A stretch of DNA of 64,000 nucleotides. Origin: JAOTVV01 sp039591075. GTDB lineage: Bacteria > Gemmatimonadota > Gemmatimonadetes > Gemmatimonadales > GWC2-71-9. Position 1 is the first letter of the stretch. Every line of letters starts with the position of its first letter. Below the pieces are notes generated by a model. It did no database searches and was not told where the DNA came from. It saw nothing but the letters and a program-made list of their open reading frames with translations. The stretch lies in assembly GCA_039591075.1 (NCBI GenBank), contig JBDHEI010000009.1, positions 1 to 64,000 of the forward strand. The letters run 5' to 3'. This document shows positions 1 through 7,611 of this stretch, piece after piece. Both the position numbers and the translations under genes were made by a program.

Positions 1-1035
1 GAGAGCCCGCGCATTGTGGTGGCCACCGGAGCGGTGCCCGCCGTCCCACCAATCCCCGGCCTGAAAGAGGCGGGGTACCTGACCTATGAAACGGCCTTCG
101 ATCAGGAGACCCTTCCGAACCAGATGGTGTTGCTCGGGGGAGGGCCGATCGGCATCGAGTTCGCGCAGATCTATCGCCGTCTGGGTGCCGAGGTGACGCT
201 CGTCGAGATGTTGCCGCAACTGCTCCCGCGAGAGGAACCGGAGGCAGGGGCGGAGATCCAGCAGGTGCTCGAGGACGAGGGCGTGGTCGTGCACGTCGGG
301 GCTCGGGTCGAGCGTGTGGACCAGTCCGACTCGGGTGCCAAACTGGTCAGGGTCCGGAAGAACGACGCGGAAATGGTCATCACGGCGGACGAGGTCTTCG
401 TTGCCACCGGGCGGCGGGCGAACACGGCGGGGTTGGGTCTCGAGGCGGTCGGGGTCGAGGTGCAGGGTGGTGCCGTCGTCGTGAATAGCGCCCTCAGGTC
501 GTCGGTCCGGGGCATCTGGGCTGTGGGTGACGTGGCTGGGGGGCCGCAATTCACCCACGTTGCGGAATACCAAGCCAAACTCGTGCTGCGGAACGCGGTG
601 TTCCCGTTCACGAGCAAAGCGAGCTACACCACGGTCCCGGGCGTTACGTACACCGATCCCGAGGTGGCCCGCGTGGGCCTCACCGAGGGCGAGGCTCGCG
701 AGCGGTGGGATCGCGTGGCGGTGCACCGCTACGGGTTTGCCGATCTCGACCGGGCCATCGTGGACGGTCACGATCGGGGGTTCGTCAAAGTCGTGACCAA
801 GCGGAACGGGAAGATTCTCGGCGCCACGGTGGTCGCGTCCGGGGCGGGGGACCTGCTCATGCCGCTGGTGCTCGCCATGCGGCACGGCATCCCGTTGCCC
901 AAGCTATCGCAGGTCGTGTATCCCTACCCGACCATGGTGGAGGGGATCAAGCGTACGGCAGACGGCTACTACCGCGAGAAGCTCCGGGGTCGCGCGGGTC
1001 GGTGGCTCAGGCGGATCGTGCGGGTGCTCAAGTGA
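1..1035 (+). CDS. FAD-dependent pyridine nucleotide-disulfide oxidoreductase (mercuric reductase/dihydrolipoamide dehydrogenase-like), 5' end missing
   Basis: The reading frame is open from base 1 and the first residues (IVVATGAVPAVPPIPG) are internal to the FAD domain, so the true start and the redox CxxxxC lie outside the window. Visible are the NAD(P)-binding fold (GGGPIGIEFAQ), the second FAD motif (GIWAVGDVAG) and the C-terminal dimerisation domain. Classical family members end with a catalytic HPHPT..E motif; here it reads YPYPTMVE, so the base-forming His is replaced by Tyr while Glu is kept. That makes a true mercuric or lipoamide reductase unlikely. The stop overlaps the GTG start of the TVP38 gene. 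This reductase subtype is often found beside TVP38 and DUF547 genes; the substrate is unknown. Confidence 0.85.
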   Translation, partial: ESPRIVVATGAVPAVPPIPGLKEAGYLTYETAFDQETLPNQMVLLGGGPIGIEFAQIYRRLGAEVTLVEMLPQLLPREEPEAGAEIQQVLEDEGVVVHVGARVERVDQSDSGAKLVRVRKNDAEMVITADEVFVATGRRANTAGLGLEAVGVEVQGGAVVVNSALRSSVRGIWAVGDVAGGPQFTHVAEYQAKLVLRNAVFPFTSKASYTTVPGVTYTDPEVARVGLTEGEARERWDRVAVHRYGFADLDRAIVDGHDRGFVKVVTKRNGKILGATVVASGAGDLLMPLVLAMRHGIPLPKLSQVVYPYPTMVEGIKRTADGYYREKLRGRAGRWLRRIVRVLK

Positions 1036-1733
1036 AGGCGCCGGGAGCGTGGGTCAAGCTCGCCCTGTTGGTCGCGATGCTCGTCGGGGCCGCGGTGATC
1101 GTTCGCGTCACGCCGGTGGGTGCCTATCTCAGTCGCGAGGGGCTCCAGGAGACACTCGACGTGCTCCGGGCCAGCACGGCTGCGCCCGTCCTGTACGTGG
1201 TGGCCTACGCCGTTGCTACGGCGATCGCACTGCCCGGTTCGATTCTCACGATCGTCGGCGGGGCGGTGTTCGGGTTCGGGTGGGGAGCCGTGCTCGTCAC
1301 CATCGGGGCGAACGTCGGAGCCAGCGCGGCGTTCGCGCTCGCCCGCGGATTGGGACGTGACGGGATCGAGCGGCTCTTTGGCACACGACTCGCCGGCCTC
1401 GACAGGGCCACGGCCGATCACGGGTTCATGGGGCTGTTGGTTCTGCGGCTCATCCCGCTGGTCCCGTTCAACGCGCTCAACTTCGGTTCGGGGCTCACCG
1501 CACTCCGATGGCGCGACTACGCGCTTGCGACGGTCATCGGGATACTTCCAGGGACGTTGGTGTACACGTTCTTCGCCGACGCGCTCGTGCTGGGATCGAC
1601 CGAGGCCACCGCCGACGCACGGATCAGGCTGTTCATTGCCGGCGGGCTGTTCCTCGCGCTTGCGCTCGTTCCGCTCGTTGCTAGGCGGCTCGGATTCCGA
1701 CCGCCCTCCAGGTCAGTGGGAGAGAATACGTGA
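1032..1733 (+). CDS. TVP38/TMEM64 family (DedA-like, SNARE-associated domain) inner-membrane protein
   Basis: A 233-residue integral membrane protein starting at a GTG that overlaps the upstream stop (GTGA). An N-terminal hydrophobic segment is followed by the family core: a glycine-rich re-entrant segment (residues about 75-100, FGFGWGAVLVTIGANVG) and the motif RLIPLVPFNALNFGSG near residue 140, then two more membrane spans. DedA/TVP38 proteins have been linked to lipid scrambling or proton-coupled transport in the inner membrane. The exact substrate here is unknown. Its position directly after the reductase and before the DUF547 gene suggests a shared transcript and perhaps export or membrane handling of the product of the following glycosyltransferases. 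Confidence 0.88.
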   Translation: MKAPGAWVKLALLVAMLVGAAVIVRVTPVGAYLSREGLQETLDVLRASTAAPVLYVVAYAVATAIALPGSILTIVGGAVFGFGWGAVLVTIGANVGASAAFALARGLGRDGIERLFGTRLAGLDRATADHGFMGLLVLRLIPLVPFNALNFGSGLTALRWRDYALATVIGILPGTLVYTFFADALVLGSTEATADARIRLFIAGGLFLALALVPLVARRLGFRPPSRSVGENT

Positions 1734-2548
1734 TGCGTTGTCAGTGGATGATCCCAATTACCCTGCTCGTCTCCCTGGCTGCCGCGCCGGCAGCCGCACA
1801 GGAGCTTCCGGACCATTCGGCCTTCACGGCCGTGCTGGGCCAGCACGTCCAGGGTCCGCTCGTCGACTATGCGGCACTGCAACGGGACCGGGATGCCCTG
1901 GACGCCTATCTCGCAACTCTGGGACGAACGGATACCGCGGCGCTCGCCGCCGCTCCAAGGGACGAACGACTCGCCTTTTGGATCAACGCATATAACGCGT
2001 GTGCCCTCCGCCTGGTGATCGATCACTATCCTATCCGTAAGGCCGGCTTTCCGGCGTCGCTGATGCGGAGCCTCCAAGGAGTGCCGGCCAACTCGATCCG
2101 GCAGATCGCCGACACGTGGAAGCGGGAGTTCTGCGAGGTGGCCGGGAAGGCACGGGCGCTGGATGAGATCGAGCACGAGATCCTCCGGCCGATGGGTGAA
2201 GCCCGCATTCACTTTGCGGTGAACTGCGCCTCGCGGTCGTGCCCGGTGCTTGCGCCCAACGCGTATTCCGGGGCCCTACTGGGGGAGCAGCTCAACGCGG
2301 CCGTTCGACGGTTCATGGCGATTCCCGAGCACTATCATCTCGAAGCCGGTGACCAGCCGGTGCTGCGCCTGAACAAGGTCCTCGACTGGTACAAGGACGA
2401 TTTCGGTGGGACCGACGGCGTGGTGCAGTTCTTCGTTCCCTTTGCCCGCGCGGACACGGCCGCGATCCTCGCGAGCGGACTTGTCCGTGTGGAGTACCTC
2501 GACTATGACTGGACGCTGAACGACACGGCGGTCTTCGGGAACCGCTAG
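1730..2548 (+). CDS. exported DUF547 domain protein
   Basis: A 272-residue protein with an N-terminal signal peptide (hydrophobic run then AAPAAAQE) and the DUF547 signature blocks: LAFWINAYNACALR near residue 85 and HFAVNCASRSCPVL near residue 165. The conserved Cys, Asn and His of these blocks recall a papain-like fold, but no activity is established for the family. The GTG start at 1730 is preceded by GGGAGAG with a 5-base spacer and overlaps the TVP38 stop; an ATG at 1733 is the alternative. It belongs to the same tightly packed transcript as its neighbours. Confidence 0.85.
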   Translation: MMRCQWMIPITLLVSLAAAPAAAQELPDHSAFTAVLGQHVQGPLVDYAALQRDRDALDAYLATLGRTDTAALAAAPRDERLAFWINAYNACALRLVIDHYPIRKAGFPASLMRSLQGVPANSIRQIADTWKREFCEVAGKARALDEIEHEILRPMGEARIHFAVNCASRSCPVLAPNAYSGALLGEQLNAAVRRFMAIPEHYHLEAGDQPVLRLNKVLDWYKDDFGGTDGVVQFFVPFARADTAAILASGLVRVEYLDYDWTLNDTAVFGNR

Positions 2549-2567
2549 CCGTTCGCCTGAATCCTGC

Positions 2568-3236
2568 GTGCCGATCCTCGGCGTCGTCATCCCGACCCTC
2601 AACGAGTCTCTCCTCTCCGATCTGGCAGCGCTCGCGGTTCCAACCGACATCGTGGTTGCCGACGGCGGTTCGAGCGACGACACCGTTGCCGTGGGCCGCG
2701 CGCACGGGGCGCGGGTTGTCAGCGCATCGCGGGGTCGCGCTCCGCAGATGAACACCGGGGCCGCCGAGGTGCGCGGGGAGTGGTTGTGCTTCCTGCATGC
2801 GGACGTGCGCATGTCCGAGGCAGCGCGCCGGGTCCTGGCGGACGCGCTCGACGCCGAACGCAATGCTGCGGTGTGGCGCCTCACCATCGACCATGCTGAT
2901 GGGTGGGCACGGATCATGGAGTGGGGCGCGCGGCTCCGTGACCGGATTGGCGGTCTGCCCTACGGTGACCAAGGGCTGGTAGTGCGGCGCTCGCTGTTCG
3001 AGGCCGTGGGGGGATTCCCCCTGGTGCCGATCATGGAGGACGTGGCGCTCGTCAGGGCCGTGCGAGCACGGACGTCAGTCACCCGGCTCGAGGCACCGCT
3101 CCTCGTGTCGCCACGGCGCTGGCTCCGGCAGGGCCCCTACCGCACCTGGCTCAGGAACATGGCATTGATAACGGCCTACGCGGCGGGCGTGCCTCCCGAG
3201 CGGCTGGCACGCTGGTATCCGGCCGAGGGAACGTGA
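2568..3236 (+). CDS. TIGR04283-type family 2 glycosyltransferase (arsenosugar/rSAM-selenodomain associated)
   Basis: A 222-residue GT-A enzyme starting at GTG. It shows the nucleotide-sugar binding opening VVIPTLNES, the block VVADGGSSDDT, then GRAPQMNTGA and FLHADVRM, where HAD replaces the usual DxD, and a late PYGDQGLVVRR block. This combination marks the TIGR04283 family, named for co-occurrence with the ArsS-type radical SAM protein in arsenosugar clusters. No arsM or arsS is visible in the window, though upstream sequence is missing. The 19-base gap to the DUF547 gene and the 4-base overlap with the next transferase indicate one operon. Acceptor and donor sugars are not deducible from sequence. 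Confidence 0.88.
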   Translation: MPILGVVIPTLNESLLSDLAALAVPTDIVVADGGSSDDTVAVGRAHGARVVSASRGRAPQMNTGAAEVRGEWLCFLHADVRMSEAARRVLADALDAERNAAVWRLTIDHADGWARIMEWGARLRDRIGGLPYGDQGLVVRRSLFEAVGGFPLVPIMEDVALVRAVRARTSVTRLEAPLLVSPRRWLRQGPYRTWLRNMALITAYAAGVPPERLARWYPAEGT

Positions 3237-3826
3237 CCGCGGTCCTCTTGTTTGCGAAAGCTCCGCGGTTGGGCCGGGTAAAGACGCGCCTCGCTGCGGA
3301 TCTCGGCGAGGAGGCCGCGCTCCGTCTCTACCGGGAGATCGGTGCCCGGGTGGCAGCGGGCGTCGGCGAGCGCTACGCCCTGACCGTATGGCACGACCCG
3401 CCGGAGGCGCGGGACGAGATGCGTGCCTGGCTCGGAGAGCACCTGTATCTCCCGCAACGGGGCCGCGATCTGGGTGAGCGGTTATCGCACGCCTTTGCCT
3501 GGCATTTTGCGAAGGGCGACGGTCCGGTCATCGTGATTGGGGCCGATGCGCCGGACGTTTCGGGGGCCACGGTAGCCGAGGCGGAGCGACACCTGGGTGC
3601 CAGGGATGTCGTGATCGGCCCTTCCGTCGATGGCGGGTACTACCTGGTCGGGTTGCGCGCGCCTTCTCCGACGGTGTTCGAGGGGATTCCGTGGAGCACC
3701 GACCGCGTGTTCTCCGTCACTGTGGCGCGCTGCCGGGCGTGCCACCTTCGAGTACAGGTGCTTGCGGTTCTCCGGGACCTCGACACGGCAGCCGATCTCG
3801 AGGCCCTCGGGATCAGGCGCCCTTGA
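3233..3826 (+). CDS. TIGR04282-type glycosyltransferase/nucleotidyltransferase-like protein (DUF2064)
   Basis: A 197-residue protein beginning at a GTG that overlaps the preceding stop. The opening FAKAPRLGRVKTRLA is the hallmark of the DUF2064/TIGR04282 family, with the later block VIGADAPDVSG and the GPSVDGGYYLVGL motif typical of GT-A-fold nucleotide-sugar or nucleotidyl transferases. It is the usual partner of TIGR04283 transferases; the two are often adjacent or fused. It closes the run that begins at the window edge. The likely role is transfer or activation of a sugar in the same pathway as the upstream transferase; the chemistry is inferred from family context only. Confidence 0.88.
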   Translation: MTAVLLFAKAPRLGRVKTRLAADLGEEAALRLYREIGARVAAGVGERYALTVWHDPPEARDEMRAWLGEHLYLPQRGRDLGERLSHAFAWHFAKGDGPVIVIGADAPDVSGATVAEAERHLGARDVVIGPSVDGGYYLVGLRAPSPTVFEGIPWSTDRVFSVTVARCRACHLRVQVLAVLRDLDTAADLEALGIRRP

Positions 3827-3894
3827 CCCGTTCCTCAGGCGGCCCGCATATTGTCCGGACGTTTTCCCCTGAGCGACGCGCGAGGTGATGGTCG

Positions 3895-4140
3895 ATGGCC
3901 TGGAGAGTGATTGACACGGGTGAGGAAGTCTGGCATGTGCAGCCAGCGGCCGAGATGCGGCCTGATGCCAGAATGTGGCAGTTGACTCTCTCCTTCCGGG
4001 CCGCCAAGACCGATCGGGAGCCCCGTGCGTTCTGGGCCTCGTTCCCGATCGAGGCGAACTCCAAGTCCTCCCTCTTCCAGGCAGCCGATCGGCTGACCAA
4101 CGATACGCTGAAGGAAGTCCTCGTTCAGCATCTGAGCTAG
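3895..4140 (+). CDS. small conserved-looking protein of unknown function (81 aa)
   Basis: An ATG-started 81-residue soluble protein with no signal peptide or membrane segment. Codon use matches its neighbours (strong GC bias at third positions). The sequence is mixed in composition, with a Trp-rich N-terminal half (WRVIDTGEEVWHVQ, MWQLTLSF) that looks like beta strands and a C-terminal helix (LFQAADRLTNDTLKEVLVQHL). I do not recognise the family. It is the first of three small genes (with 4161-4415 and 4408-4848) leading into a lytic transglycosylase gene. The order suggests co-transcription, but no function can be given. Confidence 0.65.
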   Translation: MAWRVIDTGEEVWHVQPAAEMRPDARMWQLTLSFRAAKTDREPRAFWASFPIEANSKSSLFQAADRLTNDTLKEVLVQHLS

Positions 4141-4160
4141 GCCGCGCCGGCGCCTGCCCG

Positions 4161-4415
4161 ATGTCGCTCACCCCGGTTCAGGAGCTTCGCCGCATTGCCG
4201 AGGCGGTGGGCCAGATCCAGGGGCATACGGTGCAGGATGTGGAGATCCGAGCAGATTGCCGGCAGCTTCGCGTAACCCTGGAGGACGGGAAAATCTTGTT
4301 GCTGTCGGTCTTGCTGGACGATTCGGGAAAACCCCGCTTGGACGCCGACCTAGTGCGCCTCGAGGAGGTCGTGCCCACACCGCAACTCGAGGTCCGTTTC
4401 GAGGAGAGTGGCTGA
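4161..4415 (+). CDS. small protein of unknown function (84 aa)
   Basis: The frame is open further upstream, but the ATG at 4161 lies just after the end of the previous gene and gives an 84-residue protein, so I chose it. It begins with a helix (TPVQELRRIAEAVGQI), followed by alternating strands (VQDVEIRADCRQLRVTLEDGKILLLSVLLD) and an acidic tail. No signal peptide, membrane span or known motif is visible. The stop codon lies inside the start of the next small gene (8-base overlap), so the two are probably translationally coupled. Function unknown. Confidence 0.6.
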   Translation: MSLTPVQELRRIAEAVGQIQGHTVQDVEIRADCRQLRVTLEDGKILLLSVLLDDSGKPRLDADLVRLEEVVPTPQLEVRFEESG

Positions 4416-4848
4416 GAGCCCGTTCGAGATTGTGACTGCTCCGCGCTCGCGTGAACGCCTCAAGTTCTTGGACTTCGAGTTCGAGAAGCTACCGGACGGC
4501 CAGTGTCGGTCCCGGGTGGTGCTGGAAATGCACGACGGGGCGCAGTTCGTTGGCGAGTCGACGGGTATTGGGTCGGCGACCGGCGAACTGCGGGTGGCCG
4601 CGCAGGCTGCCACGATCGCGCTGCAGGATGCGGTGGGGAAGAGGCTCAACTTCGAGCTCCTCGGCGTCAAGGCGGTTCGCGCCTTCGACGCGGTGGTCGT
4701 GATCGTGTCGATCTCGTGCCACAACGGGGTCCCGGCCACGAGGCTGGTGGGATCGTGCCTCAGCGAGACGGAGGTCCAGCGTGGCGCAGCCCTTGCAGTA
4801 CTAAATGCCACGAACCGCCTGCTCGGGAACATCGTGTTCGTGAGGTGA
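4408..4848 (+). CDS. protein of unknown function with repeated A-x-ATxAL helices (146 aa)
   Basis: A 146-residue soluble protein starting at GTG, overlapping the previous gene by 8 bases; its stop is one base before the ATG of the transglycosylase gene. It shows an alternating strand/helix pattern: a hairpin (SRVVLEMHDGAQFVGES), a glycine turn, helix AAQAATIALQDAVG, two strong strands (AVVVIVSIS) and a second helix (RGAALAVLNATNRLLG). The two helices share an Ala-rich ATxAL-type pattern that resembles dimeric sensory or allosteric domains appended to some signalling proteins; this comparison is by eye only. Function unknown. Confidence 0.65.
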   Translation: MAESPFEIVTAPRSRERLKFLDFEFEKLPDGQCRSRVVLEMHDGAQFVGESTGIGSATGELRVAAQAATIALQDAVGKRLNFELLGVKAVRAFDAVVVIVSISCHNGVPATRLVGSCLSETEVQRGAALAVLNATNRLLGNIVFVR

Positions 4849-4849
4849 G

Positions 4850-6394
4850 ATGCGTCAACGAGCCCATTTCTTCTCCATCCCCATCGTGGCCCTCTGGGCC
4901 GGGGTGGCGGCGTGTGCCCCGGCCACAACGGGACTCGCTGACGGCGTGGCGCCCGCGGACGCGAGCCCCGGGGACCTGCCGGTGGTGGACCCGTGGGTGC
5001 TGGCGGAGTCGACGCCGGAGGACTCTCTCGCTGACTTGAAGGCGCTCGAGGCGCTCCACGCGCTCGAGTTCAAGAGCTTGGGGAAGGGCACCGAGCACGT
5101 GCGCGGCATGCTCTCGGCGCTCGATCTCGGATCGGTCGGTGCGGCGCTTGCCACCGGTGCAGAGGCGAGCGGCCCGCGGGGCGGGCCGGCGAGCCTCGAG
5201 GGGCCGAGCTACGACATTGACGTGATCTCGTTCGCCGACCACCAGCAGGTGCGGTACTACGAGCAGTTCTTCCTGGGGCCCGCCCGCGACCGGTTCCAGA
5301 TCTGGCTTGGCAGGCTGCCCCGTTACGAGGGAATGATCCGTGAGCGGTTCCGGACGCTCGGCATCCCGGAGGACCTCGTCTATCTCGCGCTGATCGAGAG
5401 TGGATACTCCAATACGGCGGTGTCGCGGGCGAAGGCCGTGGGCATGTGGCAGTTCATCGCGTCGACGGGCCGGAACTACGGGCTGACGATCGACACCTGG
5501 GTGGACGAGCGACGCGATCCGTTCCTCGCGACCGAAGCTGCGGGACGGCACCTCGCCGACCTGTACGAGCTGTTCGGGTCCTGGTATCTCGCTGCGGCGG
5601 CCTACAACGGCGGGGCGGGACGAGTCACGCGGGGAATCCGACGGCTCTCGCTGGGCGACCCCGTGAGTGACGAGACGTTCTTCCACCTTTCGGACCGCCG
5701 ATATCTGCGGCGGGAGACCCGCGACTACGTTCCGAAGCTGATTGCAGCGGCGCTCATCGCCAAGGATCCGGAGCGGTACGGGTTCGCCCGGAGCCCGGCG
5801 CTTCCGCCCATCGAGTTCGACGAGATCACGGTTCCGGACGCGACGGGCTTGGACGTGCTCGCCCGCCTCGCCGACACCCTGGCAGTTGCCCTCGCGCACC
5901 TGAATCCCCACTATATCCGGGGGGTGACGCCGCCCAATCGGAGCGCCATCGTCCGCGTACCTCGAGGCACAGGGGCACTCGTGGCCCAGCGCTACCACGA
6001 CCTGCCCGCGAACGAACGCGTCAACTTCGTGGAACACGTGGTTCGCCGGGGCGAGACGCTCTCGCAGATCGGGAAGCGTTACGGCGTGAGCGTCACGCTC
6101 ATCCGCGCCGCCAACCACAACGTCCATCCCCAGCGGTTGCAAATCGGTCAGCGGCTGGTGGTTCCGGTGAGCCCGGCGGCACGGAGCCGCACCGCGCGGG
6201 GCCGGGCGCCGTCACCCCAGCCAATCGTGTCCGGGGTGCGGCACCATGCTGTGCGGCGTGGGGAATCACTGTGGGGGATTGCCCAGCGCTATGGTGTCCG
6301 CGTAAACGATCTCACGCGCTGGAACGGTCTCCAACGGAACGACGTGCTGCGGGTGGGGCAGCGCCTGGCCGTCACCGCGCCTGGAACGGAGTAG
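4850..6394 (+). CDS. membrane-bound lytic murein transglycosylase (MltD-like), lipoprotein with SLT domain and two LysM domains
   Basis: A 514-residue protein that cleaves peptidoglycan glycan strands with formation of 1,6-anhydro-muramic acid. The N-terminus has a hydrophobic signal ending in a lipobox-like VAAC (Cys 22), so an outer-membrane lipoprotein is likely. The SLT (goose-lysozyme-like) domain spans about residues 165-285; catalytic Glu is residue 183 in LALIESGYSN, followed by AVGMWQFIASTG and AAAYNGGAGRV. Two LysM repeats that bind GlcNAc-rich peptidoglycan lie at about 394-440 and 465-511. This is the MltD architecture. It follows the three small unknown genes almost without a gap and faces another transglycosylase gene in convergent orientation. 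Confidence 0.93.
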   Translation: MRQRAHFFSIPIVALWAGVAACAPATTGLADGVAPADASPGDLPVVDPWVLAESTPEDSLADLKALEALHALEFKSLGKGTEHVRGMLSALDLGSVGAALATGAEASGPRGGPASLEGPSYDIDVISFADHQQVRYYEQFFLGPARDRFQIWLGRLPRYEGMIRERFRTLGIPEDLVYLALIESGYSNTAVSRAKAVGMWQFIASTGRNYGLTIDTWVDERRDPFLATEAAGRHLADLYELFGSWYLAAAAYNGGAGRVTRGIRRLSLGDPVSDETFFHLSDRRYLRRETRDYVPKLIAAALIAKDPERYGFARSPALPPIEFDEITVPDATGLDVLARLADTLAVALAHLNPHYIRGVTPPNRSAIVRVPRGTGALVAQRYHDLPANERVNFVEHVVRRGETLSQIGKRYGVSVTLIRAANHNVHPQRLQIGQRLVVPVSPAARSRTARGRAPSPQPIVSGVRHHAVRRGESLWGIAQRYGVRVNDLTRWNGLQRNDVLRVGQRLAVTAPGTE

Positions 6395-6412
6395 GCAGCG
6401 GTCGGCTCGAGA

Positions 6413-7126
6413 TCACCACGTCCCTACATAGCCATCCATAATCGAGGACGCATACCCGTTCCTGGGATTGCGGCCCTGCGCCAGCAGTTCCTTCAACCGG
6501 GTCGGTCCCCAGTTGTACGCCAACAACGCCAGCTCGACATCCTCGTAGGCGTTCAGCAGGTCGCGGAGGAACTGGAACCCGATCCGCAGGTTGGTCTCGG
6601 GATCGTATAGCCGGTCGATCGTGATGGTCTCGTCGTAATACCTGGCCGTTGCCAGCTGCACCTGCGCGAGCCCGACGGCCCGGGCATGGCTCGTGGCCAG
6701 CGGCCGGAACCCACTCTCTAATTTCACGAGGCGAAACGCCAGCTCGGGGTCCAGGCCCTGCTTGAGGGCGGCCTCGTACACGAGCTCGGCCATGTCGGCC
6801 GGAATGGCGTAACGCTTGGAGAATCCGACAATCGCCTCCAGGCGCCGGAGCTCGATGCGGGTGAGCTCGAGCTCGCCCGCCGTGGTATCGAGCGATTGCC
6901 GCAGGAGTCCGAACTGCGACCGAATGGCCGTTCCGGTATAGCCCAGCCCGTCGTCGGCCGAGGCGACGGCCGGTGGGCCCCACATGCCGGCCAGGCCTCC
7001 GAGTGCGAGCACGGCCCCGGCGATCCCGAGCCCGCGGAGCATGAGCCGTTGCGTCGTGGAGAGCCGTTGCCACGTCGCCGCGAGGCGACCGGTGACGGCC
7101 CGAGTCAAACGTCGTATGTCCATCAT
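6413..7126 (-). CDS. membrane-anchored lytic transglycosylase (SLT domain, MltE/Slt-like)
   Basis: A 237-residue protein with a single N-terminal transmembrane segment (about residues 30-50) and a periplasmic SLT domain. The catalytic Glu is residue 137 in RLVKLESGF, followed by SHARAVGLAQVQLATARYY and the YNWGPTRLKEL block that corresponds to the AYNxG motif. A helical stretch of about 40 residues links membrane anchor and catalytic domain. The ATG at 7126 overlaps the moaC stop (ATGA), which decides the start. It is the last gene of the holB-moaC series, an unusual mixture of DNA replication, cofactor and cell-wall functions. It ends 18 bases from the convergent MltD-like gene. Confidence 0.88.
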   Translation of the reverse strand: MMDIRRLTRAVTGRLAATWQRLSTTQRLMLRGLGIAGAVLALGGLAGMWGPPAVASADDGLGYTGTAIRSQFGLLRQSLDTTAGELELTRIELRRLEAIVGFSKRYAIPADMAELVYEAALKQGLDPELAFRLVKLESGFRPLATSHARAVGLAQVQLATARYYDETITIDRLYDPETNLRIGFQFLRDLLNAYEDVELALLAYNWGPTRLKELLAQGRNPRNGYASSIMDGYVGTW

Positions 7127-7611
7127 CGCGTATCCTTGCTTTCGCTGGTCCAGTGTCCGGAGCGTCCCCCTGCCTTCTCGAGCAGTCGGATCGGTCCGAT
7201 CTCCATAGCATAGCCTGTCGACTTGACCATGTCGTACACCGTCAGGAGCGCCACCGACACGGCGGTCAATGCCTCCATTTCCACACCGGTCCTGCCGACA
7301 GTCCTGACTTCGGCCTCCACCCGCACGCCCGCAAGCTGCGAGTCCAGCGTGGCCCTGACCGCCACATGGTCGAGGCCGAGGGGGTGGCACAGGGGGATGA
7401 GCTCGGCGGCCCGCTTGGCCGCCATCATCCCTGCCATCTCCGCCGTTGACACAACGTCACCTTTCGGGCCCGAGTTTCGCTCGACCTGGGCGAAGGCTTC
7501 GGGGGATATTCGGATCCAGCCCTCAGCCCGCGCTAACCGTCTGGTCTCGGGCTTGCCCGAAACGTCGACCATCCGCGCTCTGCCGCCCTCATCCAAGTGC
7601 GACAGCGTCAC
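7123..7611 (-). CDS. moaC: cyclic pyranopterin monophosphate synthase MoaC
   Basis: A 162-residue cytoplasmic enzyme that converts the MoaA product (3',8-cyclo-GTP) to cyclic pyranopterin monophosphate in molybdenum cofactor synthesis. Signature blocks are present: KGDVVSTAEMAGMMAAKR, ELIPLCHPL and GVEMEALTAVSVALLTVYDMVKS with the catalytic Lys of that last motif. Length is normal for the family. The GTG start at 7611 overlaps the holB stop (GTGA). No other moa gene is in the window, so the rest of the pathway is elsewhere on the genome. Confidence 0.95.
   Translation of the reverse strand: MTLSHLDEGGRARMVDVSGKPETRRLARAEGWIRISPEAFAQVERNSGPKGDVVSTAEMAGMMAAKRAAELIPLCHPLGLDHVAVRATLDSQLAGVRVEAEVRTVGRTGVEMEALTAVSVALLTVYDMVKSTGYAMEIGPIRLLEKAGGRSGHWTSESKDTR

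Noticed and set aside
4760..6142. A 460-codon open frame antisense to the MltD-like gene
   Set aside because: Composition is typical of an antisense shadow (Arg/Pro/Val-rich, no motif) and the sense gene has clear SLT and LysM domains.
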